A stretch of 51,910 nt of DNA from an uncultured bacterium (GCA_903953935.1 CAJBLF010000012.1:1-51910), one strand, 5' to 3'. Shown: positions 41,951 through 51,483, counted from the first letter of the stretch. The notes: generated from the letters alone by a model not told the origin. Translations and numbers: made by a program.

Positions 41951-42229
41951 ATGCAATTAGAAAACAGGAAAGAAATCCTTCTTTCTATCAAAAAAGCTAC
42001 TGGAACAATAAAGAAAGTAGAAAAATTAATTGAAGACGACGTATATTGCGCAAATATTGCCCAACAGATTAACGCAGCAATAGGATTACTCAAAAGCGCT
42101 AACAACAAACTTTTGGAAAGTCACATCAAATGTTGTGGAGCAAAAAAACTCTTATCAAAAAACAAAAAAGAGATTGATGAATTTGTCAAAGAACTTATCA
42201 GAGTACGAGACGTTTCCACAAGAAAGTAA
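41951..42229 (+). CDS. csoR: CsoR/RcnR-family metal-sensing repressor
   Basis: A 92-residue all-helical repressor of the DUF156/CsoR family. The Cu(I) ligands of CsoR (Cys36, His61, Cys65) are matched in spacing by Cys33, His58 and Cys62 (V-Y-C-A-N, E-S-H-I-K-C-C). This Cys-His-Cys set, without the RcnR N-terminal His, points to Cu(I). On binding metal the tetramer leaves its operator and genes for buffering or export are expressed. Adjacent metallothionein-like and MauE-like genes are likely targets; the inverted repeat directly after the stop may be an operator. Confidence 0.87.
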   Translation: MQLENRKEILLSIKKATGTIKKVEKLIEDDVYCANIAQQINAAIGLLKSANNKLLESHIKCCGAKKLLSKNKKEIDEFVKELIRVRDVSTRK

Positions 42230-42294
42230 TATAGTATATTCATCACAAATCTAAGAGCGAAAGCGACGAGGATTTTGGCTTGAATATACTATAT
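42229..42294. promoter_or_regulatory. 14-base perfect inverted repeat between csoR and the MauE-like gene
   Basis: ATATAGTATATTCA (42229-42242) and its exact reverse complement (42281-42294), 38 bases apart. The right arm contains most of TTGAATATACTATA, also found at the metallothionein promoter. Could be paired operators or a hairpin in the transcript. Confidence 0.5.
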
Positions 42295-42359
42295 AGTAAA
42301 TCGTTATGATATGCTAAATTCAAAAACAATTTACTATATTTATTTATTCATAAAAAATT

Positions 42360-42929
42360 ATGAAACATCATAAGATGTATATACCCTTTTATATTGCGAT
42401 GTTGATAGTCATACTCTACACTACAGTCCATCAATTTATCATCGGACATCGAATTGGCATGATAGCAATGAATGATTTTATGGGGATCCGATTTATTCTT
42501 TTCGGACTACTTAAATTCTTGGATATCGAAGGATTCGCAAATTCATTTATGCAATACGACATTGTAGCCAAAAAACGAAAACCATATGGATATTTTTTTC
42601 CTATCTTGGAAATCGTTCTATGAATAGCCTATCTTGTAGATACACAGATGCATTATCGATTGACCATAAATATCGTAACGGTTCTTCTAGTAGGAATAAC
42701 TAGTATATGAATATTCTACGCACTCAAAGCCAAAAAAGATATAGATTGTGTCTGCATGGGAACAAAATTTCCCTTACCCATGAGTATCATCAATCTCATA
42801 GAAAATATAGCAATGGGAGCAATGGCAGTATTTATGCTTATTCGAATGGGAAGTGTTACTATGGCGCACACGCCAGTAACGATGGATACTTCAGCACAAC
42901 AAAACAACACAGCAGCAATCTGTCACTAA
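42360..42929 (+). CDS. MauE/DoxX-like redox-associated membrane protein
   Basis: A 189-residue protein with about five membrane helices, a vicinal-type cysteine pair in D-C-V-C-M-G-T-K-F, and a conserved-looking C-terminal helix (P-L-P-M-S-I-I-N-L-I-E-N). This is the layout of the MauE/DoxX-like proteins that appear with heavy-metal genes; C-x-C is probably the redox or metal site. It ends in a Met/Thr/Gln-rich tail with a final Cys-His, again metal-friendly. Third gene of the metallothionein-CsoR set, followed by a strong terminator. Family call from topology and the Cys-containing turn. Confidence 0.65.
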
Positions 42930-42950
42930 ATGGAATATATGCATAAAATA

Positions 42951-42988
42951 AGACGCTGGAACTTCCAAAAGAAGTTCAACGTCGTTTT
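42951..42988 (+). terminator. Terminator of the metal-response cluster
   Basis: Long stem with GAACTTC/GAAGTTC core and outer GACG/CGTC pairing, then G and a run of five T. Confidence 0.85.
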
Positions 42989-43035
42989 TATCCAGCTTTG
43001 CTGAATAGGAATTGTTTTGAAATTCCTATGTGATA

Positions 43036-43067
43036 AACAAAAAATCCGTCTAGACGGATTTTTTTAT
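43036..43067. terminator. Bidirectional terminator
   Basis: Perfect 18-base palindrome AATCCGTCTAGACGGATT flanked by A-run and T-run. Another hairpin, TAGGAATT/AATTCCTA, precedes it (43007-43028). It closes the hypothetical gene on the minus strand. Confidence 0.85.
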
Positions 43068-43084
43068 AAATTATATATGTTTGA

Positions 43085-43804
43085 TTAACAGTCTTCACAT
43101 GCGACAACAGGTGAAGCACATCCTTGAGGATAGTTACCTATTTTTGAACGATCATCATCCCACTTTACTTGAGACACAAAATCCTTTTCATTTACTCTCG
43201 ACAGTACAGCAAAGCCGATAGTCTCTATATTATACCACCTATTCTGACTTGGATTCATCCACCCGGTCTTTTCTAGGCCGAATAATGACACAAAGTTGAA
43301 TATTTTCTCCTGTTCAGTTTCTCCTGGGAAATAACTGATAAATTGTTCTAATTCTTCTTTATCTTGCAATAAAATTTTTTTTTGTTTGTCACATTCTTGT
43401 TCCGCTGCCCTACCCGTTAAGTAAGTCACTCCAGCGATTCACTTCTTTCCATATTGATCTTCACGTTCCCCTCTGAAAATATTTTTACCATTATGTTCAG
43501 CGGTCAATATTGCAAATTTCTTTTTCATCTTGATTATCTCTATCTTTCCATCAGTACTGATACAAATATTTTCTTTCATCTTTTTCTGTTGATCAGGAGT
43601 AATTTTATTTCGCAATTTAGTATATCATTTGTGTTCTGGAAAGGGATTAATTGCCTTTGCCATTTCAAAAGATTCTTCATTTTCCTGAAAATATTCAGAT
43701 ATTTGATTATGTACATTTCAAGCAACATCTTCGATTTCTTTAACTATGTTTTGGGATTCATTGGTAGTTTGACCATCCAATCATTCAACTACTGTTTTTA
43801 TCAT
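43085..43804 (-). CDS. Hypothetical protein after pilC
   Basis: About 239 residues from ATG 43804, or 255 from ATG 43852, which directly follows the pilC stop (TAA then ATG) and would be translationally coupled. No signal peptide is clear. The protein is charged and ends with C-A-S-P-V-V-A-C-E-D-C, three cysteines in the last eleven residues that suggest metal binding or thiol chemistry. Three or four TGA glycines. No family recognised; location suggests cotranscription with the pilus genes. Confidence 0.65.
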
Positions 43805-43852
43805 GATAATAATAGTATAGAGTAAAATATTCGTCCTATATTCTGCATTCAT

Positions 43853-45001
43853 TTACATACCCGCCCCTTCCATAATCTGAAGAATCAAACCAAAGACACC
43901 AAGCGCAATAACAACAACAAGTCACCCAATAAAAACAAGCATAATTGGTTCGATTATCTTGGATGAACGCATAATAGTCGTGTTGAGATCTTCTTCGTAC
44001 ATTTCAAGCACATTATTCAAAGAATTAGAAAGATTAGCAGTTTCTTCTCCAACCTTAATCATTACCGCGACATCAGAAGGAATAAGCGCACTTTCATATT
44101 GTAATACATTATAAATACTCTCTCATTTATTTAATCATACCAAAATACGTTCAATCATATCATGATATATAGGAATATCCAAAATATCTCTCAAAAGCTG
44201 AAATGTCTGAATATAGCTCATACCAGCGTTCATCATAAGTCTCATATATCTACAAAATTTCACAATATAGAAATATTTGGTCATCTTACCAATCATAGGA
44301 ATACTGAGCAAAATAGTGAATCAACTTTTTTTTCAGATTTCTGTAGAAAAAAAGATTCATCAAAGCAATCCAAGTCACGCAATAACTCAAATCATAATTT
44401 TTCGTTGCATTTGGAAGAAAATAGAGATATCATGAAGCGCTCTCGTTACCCAAGGTAACTGGAGACTTTGATAACTTTCAGCTATAGAAAATATGCTAGG
44501 CAAAACAAGTAAGAACAAGGCAAATACAGCAACAACAGCAACTACAAGTAGAATAGCAGGATACAAAAGTGCACCAACATACTTATTTTTCATATCTTTG
44601 ATGTACAAGTATTCACTAGCAAGTGACTGGAGAATCATAGGAAGTTCTCATGACATTTCTCATGTTTTAATAAGAGAGTAATCACCAGCATCAAAGTAAT
44701 CAGGCAATCTATTGAGGGCATAAGACAGACTTTTTCCTCTATGAAGAAAACCAGAGATGGTTCTTGCAATCTCTTTTATCGCAAAATTATCAGAAGTATT
44801 TCAAATAAGTTGTATAGCAGCAAAAAGAGAGATTCATCATTTGAGCAAATATGCCAATTCTTTGAAAAACAAAATCTTGTTCTTTGTTCAGAAACTTCAT
44901 CTATCTATGGATTGCAAAGTGGATACGATGATATCATCAATAGGACCAGCCTTGTATTCACCTTGTGTGTTTTCTTTTTCTGTTTTCACCATAAGCTTCA
45001 T
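43853..45001 (-). CDS. pilC: Type IV pilus inner-membrane platform protein PilC (GspF family)
   Basis: A 382-residue protein with two T2SSF domains: K-N-K-I-L-F-F-K-E-L-A-Y-L-L-K-G-G-I-S-L and D-Y-S-L-I-K-T-G-E-M-S-G-E-L in the first, S-D-V-A-V-M-I-K-V-G-E-E-T in the second, and three membrane helices. PilC is the platform on which the assembly ATPase acts to extrude pilin. Glycines in L-K-G-G and K-T-G-E are TGA. The pilN/pilO-like genes lie upstream on the same strand; the ATPases PilB/PilT and the major pilin are not in the window. Confidence 0.92.
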
Positions 45002-45030
45002 GAATTTTAAATTTTAAATTTTGAATTTAT
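45002..45030. repeat. AT-rich tandem TTTTAAA units
   Basis: AATTTTAAATTTTAAATTTTG: three near-copies of a 7-base unit immediately before the pilC ATG (minus strand). A similar array lies at 17876-17912. Confidence 0.5.
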
Positions 45031-45090
45031 ACTATTGAATAGCAAACACAGTAAGACATTTTTAAATTATACATTTCAAATTATATAGTA

Positions 45091-45897
45091 TTAGTCAGTG
45101 TAATAGTAAGCATTAAGATCTATATCAACTTGCTGTTGAGTTACATAATTGGCTATATCATAATTAACTTTATCGATTTTATATAAGACACGATAATTCT
45201 CATCAGAAAGTACTCTTTTTTCTATATTGTCGATAAAGGAAAGCAAAGTATCCTTAGTATCAAAAGTTATATTGAGTTTAAGAGGAACGTAGAATAAGTT
45301 TCAGAAAAATTGTTTGGATTCTCCGATAACAATCCTATTGATCAAACCATTTTTTGTCTTAGTTACCGAATCCTTGAGAAGATATTCATTAATATTGGCC
45401 AAGAGAATCTTCTCATTGATAAACATTTTAGGATCAGTGAGATTATTAAGTTGGATATATGATCTAGCAAATGAAAAATTTGTTCTCAAAGAAGGATCTA
45501 TAGAAGTACAATTAGTTCTAGTGTTGAGACAAGAAACGATATCAGCTTGTTGGGTCTCTATCTTTTGGATAAGTTGTTTATCTGTTTCAGCCTTGAGCTT
45601 TTTGATATCGAAGTCAGCAATCTGGATATCGACAGCATCAACCTGGGTCTGTAAATTTTGATATGTATCCCACGAAGGAAGCAAAATATTATTACCAAAA
45701 ACAATGAGCACCAAAATAAGGATGATAAAATAAATCCTATATCTGATATTCACCACTCTATACGTGGTAATTAACACTTGATTGCTTTCAGCAAATGGAT
45801 CAATCTGAGATGGTTTTTTTTGCTGTTGTTCACCAAGTAGTCTCTCAATAAGGGGACTATTTTGTTGTGTTTCCTGTTCCTGCATCGTTGACGACAT
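45091..45897 (-). CDS. PilO-like pilus alignment protein
   Basis: A 268-residue protein with a short cytoplasmic N-terminus, one membrane helix (about 55-72), a coiled-coil (D-A-V-D-I-Q-I-A-D-F-D-I-K-K) and a C-terminal globular domain. This is the PilO/GspM-type layout; PilN and PilO form the inner-membrane bridge of the pilus machine. It starts 41 bases inside the upstream PilN-like gene. Two cysteines (S-C-L-N-T, N-C-T-S) lie in the coiled-coil region. Family call rests on topology and order. Confidence 0.7.
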
Positions 45898-46429
45898 TAG
45901 CTTCTAAAACGAATTCATAATAATTATTATCACCTACTCTATCATAGGTTTGGATACGAATATTTTTAACAAAATCCAAACTAGAGAATCTGTCTATCAA
46001 TGAACGAATACCTTTAGGTGCGTTAGAATAATACAAAAGCAACAAATTGGAAACCTGTCACTTGAGCGTAATCTTATCGATACTAACATTAAAGTCAGAA
46101 AGCACGATAGTATCTGATGTACTCGTATCTACCTTTTTAAGATCTTCTAACATAGCAATCACCTTGGTAATATGATCAGACCATGGCATAGTGATTTGTT
46201 TTTCTTCCAATATTTTCACTGCCTGCAATTTATTGTATCCCGTAAGAAGTTTGTACGACTCCAATTGTTGGGTTTGACCAGACAATATATCACGCTTATC
46301 AGCGATACTCTGGTTCGTAAGAAACATATCAACCTTGAGATACACAAAAGCAACAAGGGATATCCCTAAGATGACCAACAATATCTGGAAGTATATTTTC
46401 CATCTGGAATGGAAGCTGCCTGCACTCAT
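45857..46429 (-). CDS. PilN-like pilus assembly protein
   Basis: A 190-residue protein with a very short cytoplasmic N-terminus, one membrane helix (about 12-32), a helical segment and a small ferredoxin-like domain (K-I-T-L-K-G-Q-V, then L-D-F-V-K-N-I-R-I), as in PilN. The helical K-I-T-L-K-G pattern joined by TGA glycine is typical. It overlaps the PilO-like gene by 41 bases, implying tight coupling. The cytoplasmic partner PilM is not seen. Confidence 0.72.
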
Positions 46430-46547
46430 CGAAATATATACAAAGTAAAATACCCATTAAGTATACACAGAACAGTAAATTTTTCCAAATTCAAACATAT
46501 GATGAACACTTCTTCGCTTACAAAAAACGATAAACAAGTAAATATGT

Positions 46548-46575
46548 TTGACATTTAAAAGAAAATATATATAAG
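46548..46575 (+). promoter_or_regulatory. Promoter of the 46605 gene
   Basis: Perfect TTGACA at 46548, 16-base spacer, TATAAG at 46570, followed by GGAAAAAAC. Confidence 0.65.
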
Positions 46576-46604
46576 GAAAAAACATAAACAAAAAAATTAG
46601 CCAA

Positions 46605-47198
46605 ATGGGAAATTTAAAAAAAAAGTTTAACGACGAGAATGCAGGGTTAATCCTTACCATGCAACAAACAAAAAAAAGGAACCAAACCACAATTGAAGAA
46701 TACAACAAACAATTGAAGAACACAATCATCCTTATTGTTGGGATTGCTATGATCTTCATTGCCATACATGACTTCAATCGATGGATATTATGGTCAACCT
46801 ACTTCGCTGCAATTGCAGTAACCGGATTGATTGCTGGGGCAATTGCCTATGTGTACGGGAACTGGAAAAAACCCAAGCTCATGGAACCGGAAAAGGCAAA
46901 ATTGAATGATTTGGCAAAAGAATTCTTGATAAAAGAATCTCTGCCGGCATTAACCAAGAAACTCATCAATGACGGGTATGAAGTATATTCGCCTGACACA
47001 GATTCACTTGGTGCATTATTAAACGACGAAGCGTTCATTAAACCGGATGGAACCATCGTAGATGGTCAAATCCTGAACAATGGAAAGACGCTGTTTCTCA
47101 CGAAAAATGGGATAAAATTCGTTTTGTCCAAATGGTCATTTAACGACAATGACTTCGACATCGAGGCAAAAATCGTTACTGGTGCAATACAAATATAA
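46605..47198 (+). CDS. Two-helix membrane protein (UGA-free)
   Basis: A 197-residue protein: a soluble basic N-terminus (about 1-38), two membrane helices at about 38-55 and 62-85, then a soluble C-terminal domain of about 110 residues with several beta strands (S-P-D-T-D-S-L-G-A, K-P-D-G-T-I-V-D-G-Q). All 13 glycines use GGN and none TGA. G+C looks higher than the neighbours. Own promoter and own terminator. No family recognised. Transfer from a standard-code genome is a good explanation. Confidence 0.8.
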   Translation: MGNLKKKFNDENAGLILTMQQTKKRNQTTIEEYNKQLKNTIILIVGIAMIFIAIHDFNRWILWSTYFAAIAVTGLIAGAIAYVYGNWKKPKLMEPEKAKLNDLAKEFLIKESLPALTKKLINDGYEVYSPDTDSLGALLNDEAFIKPDGTIVDGQILNNGKTLFLTKNGIKFVLSKWSFNDNDFDIEAKIVTGAIQI

Positions 47199-47216
47199 TA
47201 AACAAACAAGCATAAA

Positions 47217-47246
47217 GGTTTCCTCGTATAGAGGAAACTTTTTTTA
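47217..47246 (+). terminator. Intrinsic terminator
   Basis: Stem GGTTTCCTC/GAGGAAACT with 5-base loop GTATA and a T-run. Confidence 0.9.
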
Positions 47247-47978
47247 TACTCAGAGAATTTCTACTTCAGTAGTATATAATTTTTTCATCTCCTCTATCAC
47301 ATCTCCCACCTTATACCTCGGATCTTGTTGATTAGCATAATATCGCTTATGAGGATCTACAAAAATTATCTTTTTTAAATCATAGAAATCTTGAAATATT
47401 TCAGCATAGGTACAAACAATTACTGATTTCAATCACTTTTTGATTTCCCATCGATGCACATCCTTTTGATTCTGACTTTGTGTAGATGACAAGCAAGCAA
47501 CAGCTACATGTTCACGAAACGCCTCATCGCTCATATTGTACATAGTCCACAAATCTGGAAAAACTATCAATGTTTGTCACTCTGGAGCGAGAATGAAATT
47601 ATATTGCAAGGTAGTTTTTGAGGGTAAAGAAGCTTTTACGGTTTTTTTGAGTTTAGCCTCACGTTCCAGAAGTTTTTGAATATCATCAGCAAAAAAGAGT
47701 CTCACGACAGATTTATATGTTGTATAATACGTTTCCACCATCCAGTGAAACAGTTTCAAAGCGGAAAGAGAAAGAAATCATGTATAGACAAGTTCAGCTT
47801 GCGTAGTAGTTAACGTATGATATTGTTCAGTAAATGATAATGTTTCTCCCAATGCCAAAAAATACTGGTTACCAAAAACCAACAAATCCCCTGCTTTCAC
47901 TTTTTTCTTACTAGCATTTTCAGCCAAAAGACACACCTTATCAAAGCCAAAAAAACGATCAAAGCTATACAAATACAC
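47244..47978 (-). CDS. Shortened PriA-like protein
   Basis: A 244-residue frame from GTG 47978 to TAA 47244 (the TGA at 47250 is read as glycine). The N-terminal part (F-D-K-V-C, V-K-A-G-D-L-L-V-F-G, L-K-L-F-H-W-M-V-E-T-Y-Y) follows the PriA 3'-DNA-binding domain, and the last third (V-I-V-C-T-Y-A-E-I-F, K-K-I-I-F-V-D-P-H, D-P-R-Y-K-V-G-D-V) follows the PriA helicase region around its DEEH box. Walker A and the C-terminal half of the helicase are missing and D-E-E-H is D-P-H-K. It could be a remnant or a replisome accessory. The match is by eye; full PriA is about 700 residues. Confidence 0.5.
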
Positions 47979-48042
47979 TATTAGTGATGAATAATTAAAG
48001 ATGAATAATGAATAATGTATGTAAAAAACATTTTTATTCAAC

Positions 48043-48428
48043 AGAAGCTAAATTACATCTGCAAGATGCATGACCCGATACTCACCATTATCGAAGCAAC
48101 GGCATCAAACGAACCGAAATGGGCCCACGCAGTACTGCGGGGTTGGAGGTGAGATAAAAAGATCTTTCGTTATGAAACGACAGTTTGTTAAATTTGCATC
48201 TGGCTAGAGTTTTTGCTTACTTTTAGGGCAATGCCAAAAGTAAGCCTGCGGAGCATTTAAAAATATATTCAAGTACTCTACCCCAAAAGGATTCCTTCAC
48301 TCTATTCAACAAAGGAGCTATATACAAAAGAAAATACTTGCTTTTTACCTCAAAATATATATAATAAAAAGGCAAAAAAACAGTTTCAACTGTATTTCCT
48401 TTGAAACTTTAACTCATTTCCAAACAAA
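48043..48428. other. Non-coding stretch with strong secondary structure
   Basis: No convincing gene. The 48085-48151 part is richer in G+C than anything around and can fold: CTCACC pairs with GGTGAG, and inside is a stem CCCaCGCA-GTAC-TGCGGGG built on the palindrome CGCAGTACTGCG. Downstream is a 13-bp hairpin GCTTACTTTT/AAAAGTAAGC with inner GGC/GCC (48215-48245). It could be an RNA gene, an untranslated leader of the 48429 gene, or a decayed gene. No known RNA family is recognised. Confidence 0.5.
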
Positions 48429-51400
48429 ATGTTAAAACACGCAGAAAAACTGGGCAAAATGATTGCCTGAGCGACAACAACCAAACCTAAAACAAGTACC
48501 ATAAAAATAGAACAGACACTACCTTCCGGACAACATACCAAGGGATATGTTTTTTTTCATATAAAACCATTTAAAGACAATGATCGTGGAGTTAATCACC
48601 GAGATACCGTAAGCAAAAACATTATTAGTCTCAAAAAAAAGAAGATAATTTTTATGATTAGTTGAAATAGTTCTGACATAAAACTCTATGTAGGAGTACC
48701 CAAAGATTTCAAAAATTATTTTGAAAATACATTTTTTGCAAGTTACCCAACCTCAGATCTTATTGAGCTCAAAGAACCTATAGCTATACCTCAAACCAGA
48801 GATTGGCTTCTTTTTTCCAAAGAATGAACACTACTTACCAAAGATGAGTTTACAAGATGAGGGACTTATATGGATCCTATGAACGGAATATTTTCATTAT
48901 ACAATCTCGTAGATGTAAATTCCAAACTCAATATTTATTTCACCTATGCATTCAAACTCAAAAAGAATTTTATTCAATATTTGGATAGTATTTTCAAACG
49001 AATACGAGAACCAAAAAAGAAAAATGATGATGGTACACCAATAGAAAAAAAAGCAGAGATAAAGCCAGAAATATTTGGTTCTTTAAGTTATAAAATCATC
49101 ACAAAAGATTCATACGCCAAAGAATCATTGAAAAAAAACATCATCGCAGCATTCGCACCATTTGTCTCCAACGGAAAAATAAAGATTAAAACATCTGAAA
49201 AATTTCACGGAATGACACATTCTCAAGCGGGAAACTTCTTTCACGTACCGACTATGGAAAACTTTAATAAGGGACTAGAATATACGCTATATAGAAAATT
49301 ACCGTATCCTACAAACCTCCCCACGTCAATAAATACAAATAGTAAAGAATTAACGATTATTGGAAATACTGATTATAGAGGAGATAAAATATTATTTGGA
49401 ATCAAAGAAGAAGATAAGTTTAGACATATGTATATCGTAGGTAAGACGGGTACTGGTAAATCAACGTTTATGGAAAACCTGCTCAAAAGCGATATGGCAG
49501 CAGGAAATGGACTAGCATTACTAGATCCACATGGAGAATTTGTAGATAATATCCTAGAACATATTCCCACACATAGAATCAATGATGTCATTTTATTTGA
49601 TGTAGGAGATACCGATTATCCGATAGGATTTAACCTGCTCCAATGATGAACTGAAGAAGAAAAAAATCTGATTGCATCATGAGTAGTTTCTACATTTAAA
49701 AAACTTTTTGGAGATAGTCGATGACCAAGATTGGAATATATTCTCAGAAATGTAGCACTTTCATTGGTAGATTATCCTAATGCAACACTCATGCATATTT
49801 TGAGAATGCTTATAGATGATAGCTTCCGTGCGGAAGTAGTATCACACATCAAAGATGCTGTGGTAGCAAAGTTTCGAACAGGAGAATTTAACAAACGACA
49901 ACCAAAGCAAAGAGAAGAAGCAATAGGACCGATCACGAACAAAGTCGGACAATTTTTGTCATCAAAACTTGTAAGAAATATTTTCGGTCAGCCAAGAACG
50001 AAACTCAATCTCAGAAAAGCGATGGATGAATGAAAAATACTTCTCGTCAACTTAAGTAAAGGTAAAATCTGAGAAGATAACGCAAACATGATTTGATCAT
50101 TGTTGGTGACTAAATTTCAGATCGATGCCATGTCGAGAGCAGATATAGCCGCACATCTAAGAAAACCATTCTATCTCTACATCGATGAGTTTCAAAATTT
50201 CGCATCAGAATCTTTTGTAACGATCCTTTCAGAAGCAAGAAAATATAAACTCGCACTTATTGTGGCCAATCAATATACTTCACAACTTATGCCAGAAATC
50301 AAAGATGCTATCTTTGGTAATGTAGGTACAACAATAGCATTTACGTTAGGAAAAGATGATGCTGACCTCATTGCAGGACAATTTAAAGGCATGATATGAA
50401 CAAACGATCTTATTTCATTGCCAAAATTCACGGCATACACAAGACTAATGATTGATGGTATTTCATCTGATCCATTTTCGATGAAAACACTTCCTCCGAC
50501 AAAATTGGGAGAATGATCACTTGAACTCATCGACAAAATAAGAAAACAATCCAGACAAAGATATGCTATGAGAAGAGACCAGCTTGAAAAACTCATGGCT
50601 GCACGGTCAAACAAAACGTTCTCTGTACAAGAAAAGATTATGGAAAAAGCAAAATTAGAAGCATTGGGAGTAAGTGAAGAAGAAATGGAGAATCTCCATG
50701 ATCTCTTTGTTGAACAACACACAAGCTATTTTACAGAATTTGCAGTTGATGGCATAGAGCCTGATGCAATCATTTTTGACACAGAATACTATGCACACAA
50801 AGCAATTCGGTATACCAAACCAAAATGATTGGAAGATCAAGCAAATATCAAATACGAAACAGGTGGTAAAGTAACCTTGGGCGGAAAAGATATTCCCGTA
50901 CATGTAGATATCTATCAACATCAGACTATTCAAATAGAAAATAACGGTGGTCCATTGATGATGTGGATAGGAAACAAAGCTAATGCATTACAACAATTAG
51001 ACGCTATCTATAAACAAGCAGGCATCACAACACAGAATTACCTCAAGTTTTGTCCAAATATTGCCAAGATAGAAAAAGACCTACCGGCACAAAAGCCAGC
51101 TCCACAAGTAACAACACCAACAACAGGAGCAGGAGTAAAATCCATAACAACACCAGTAACGACACATACAACAACTTCATCCTCTACTCCACAACAATGA
51201 GTAAGCACTGAAACTGGATTTAGTATCAAAGATATTAAGTTAGGACAAGAATATGAATGATACATCAAACTCAGTTACAATTACGGAATGTTCGTTACTG
51301 TCAAATGAGTAGAATGATTGCTACACAAAAACTTTATTGTAGCTCCTGAAGGAGTAGAACGAAAGAAATATTACAACATCGGTGATAAAATCAAGGTTAG

Positions 51401-51458
51401 GGCAAAAGAGTTTAAAGAAGTAAACGGAGAACAGAAAGTTGTTCGAGCTCAAAAATAA
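48429..51458 (+). CDS. TraG/VirD4-type ATPase with C-terminal S1 domain
   Basis: A 1009-residue paralogue of the 21448 gene, but without a clear membrane helix at the N-terminus. Walker A G-K-T-G-T-G-K-S is at about 338-345, then L-L-D-P-H-G-E-F; Walker B I-D-E-F-Q-N-F is at about 585-591. A Thr/Pro-rich linker (about 895-925) leads to a last 75-residue segment, L-G-Q-E-Y-E-G-Y-I, Y-N-Y-G-M-F-V, V-E-G-L-L-H and Y-N-I-G-D-K-I-K-V-R, which is an S1 OB-fold RNA-binding domain. An S1 module on this ATPase class is unusual. Linker and S1 part are in one frame through TGA glycines. No other secretion genes near. Confidence 0.82.
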
Positions 51459-51483
51459 TTACATATTTTCAACATAAAAAAAA

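Noticed and set aside
41893-41962. 22-codon frame overlapping the csoR start
   Set aside because: Could be a leader peptide, but it has no distinctive content and no terminator-like alternative structure.
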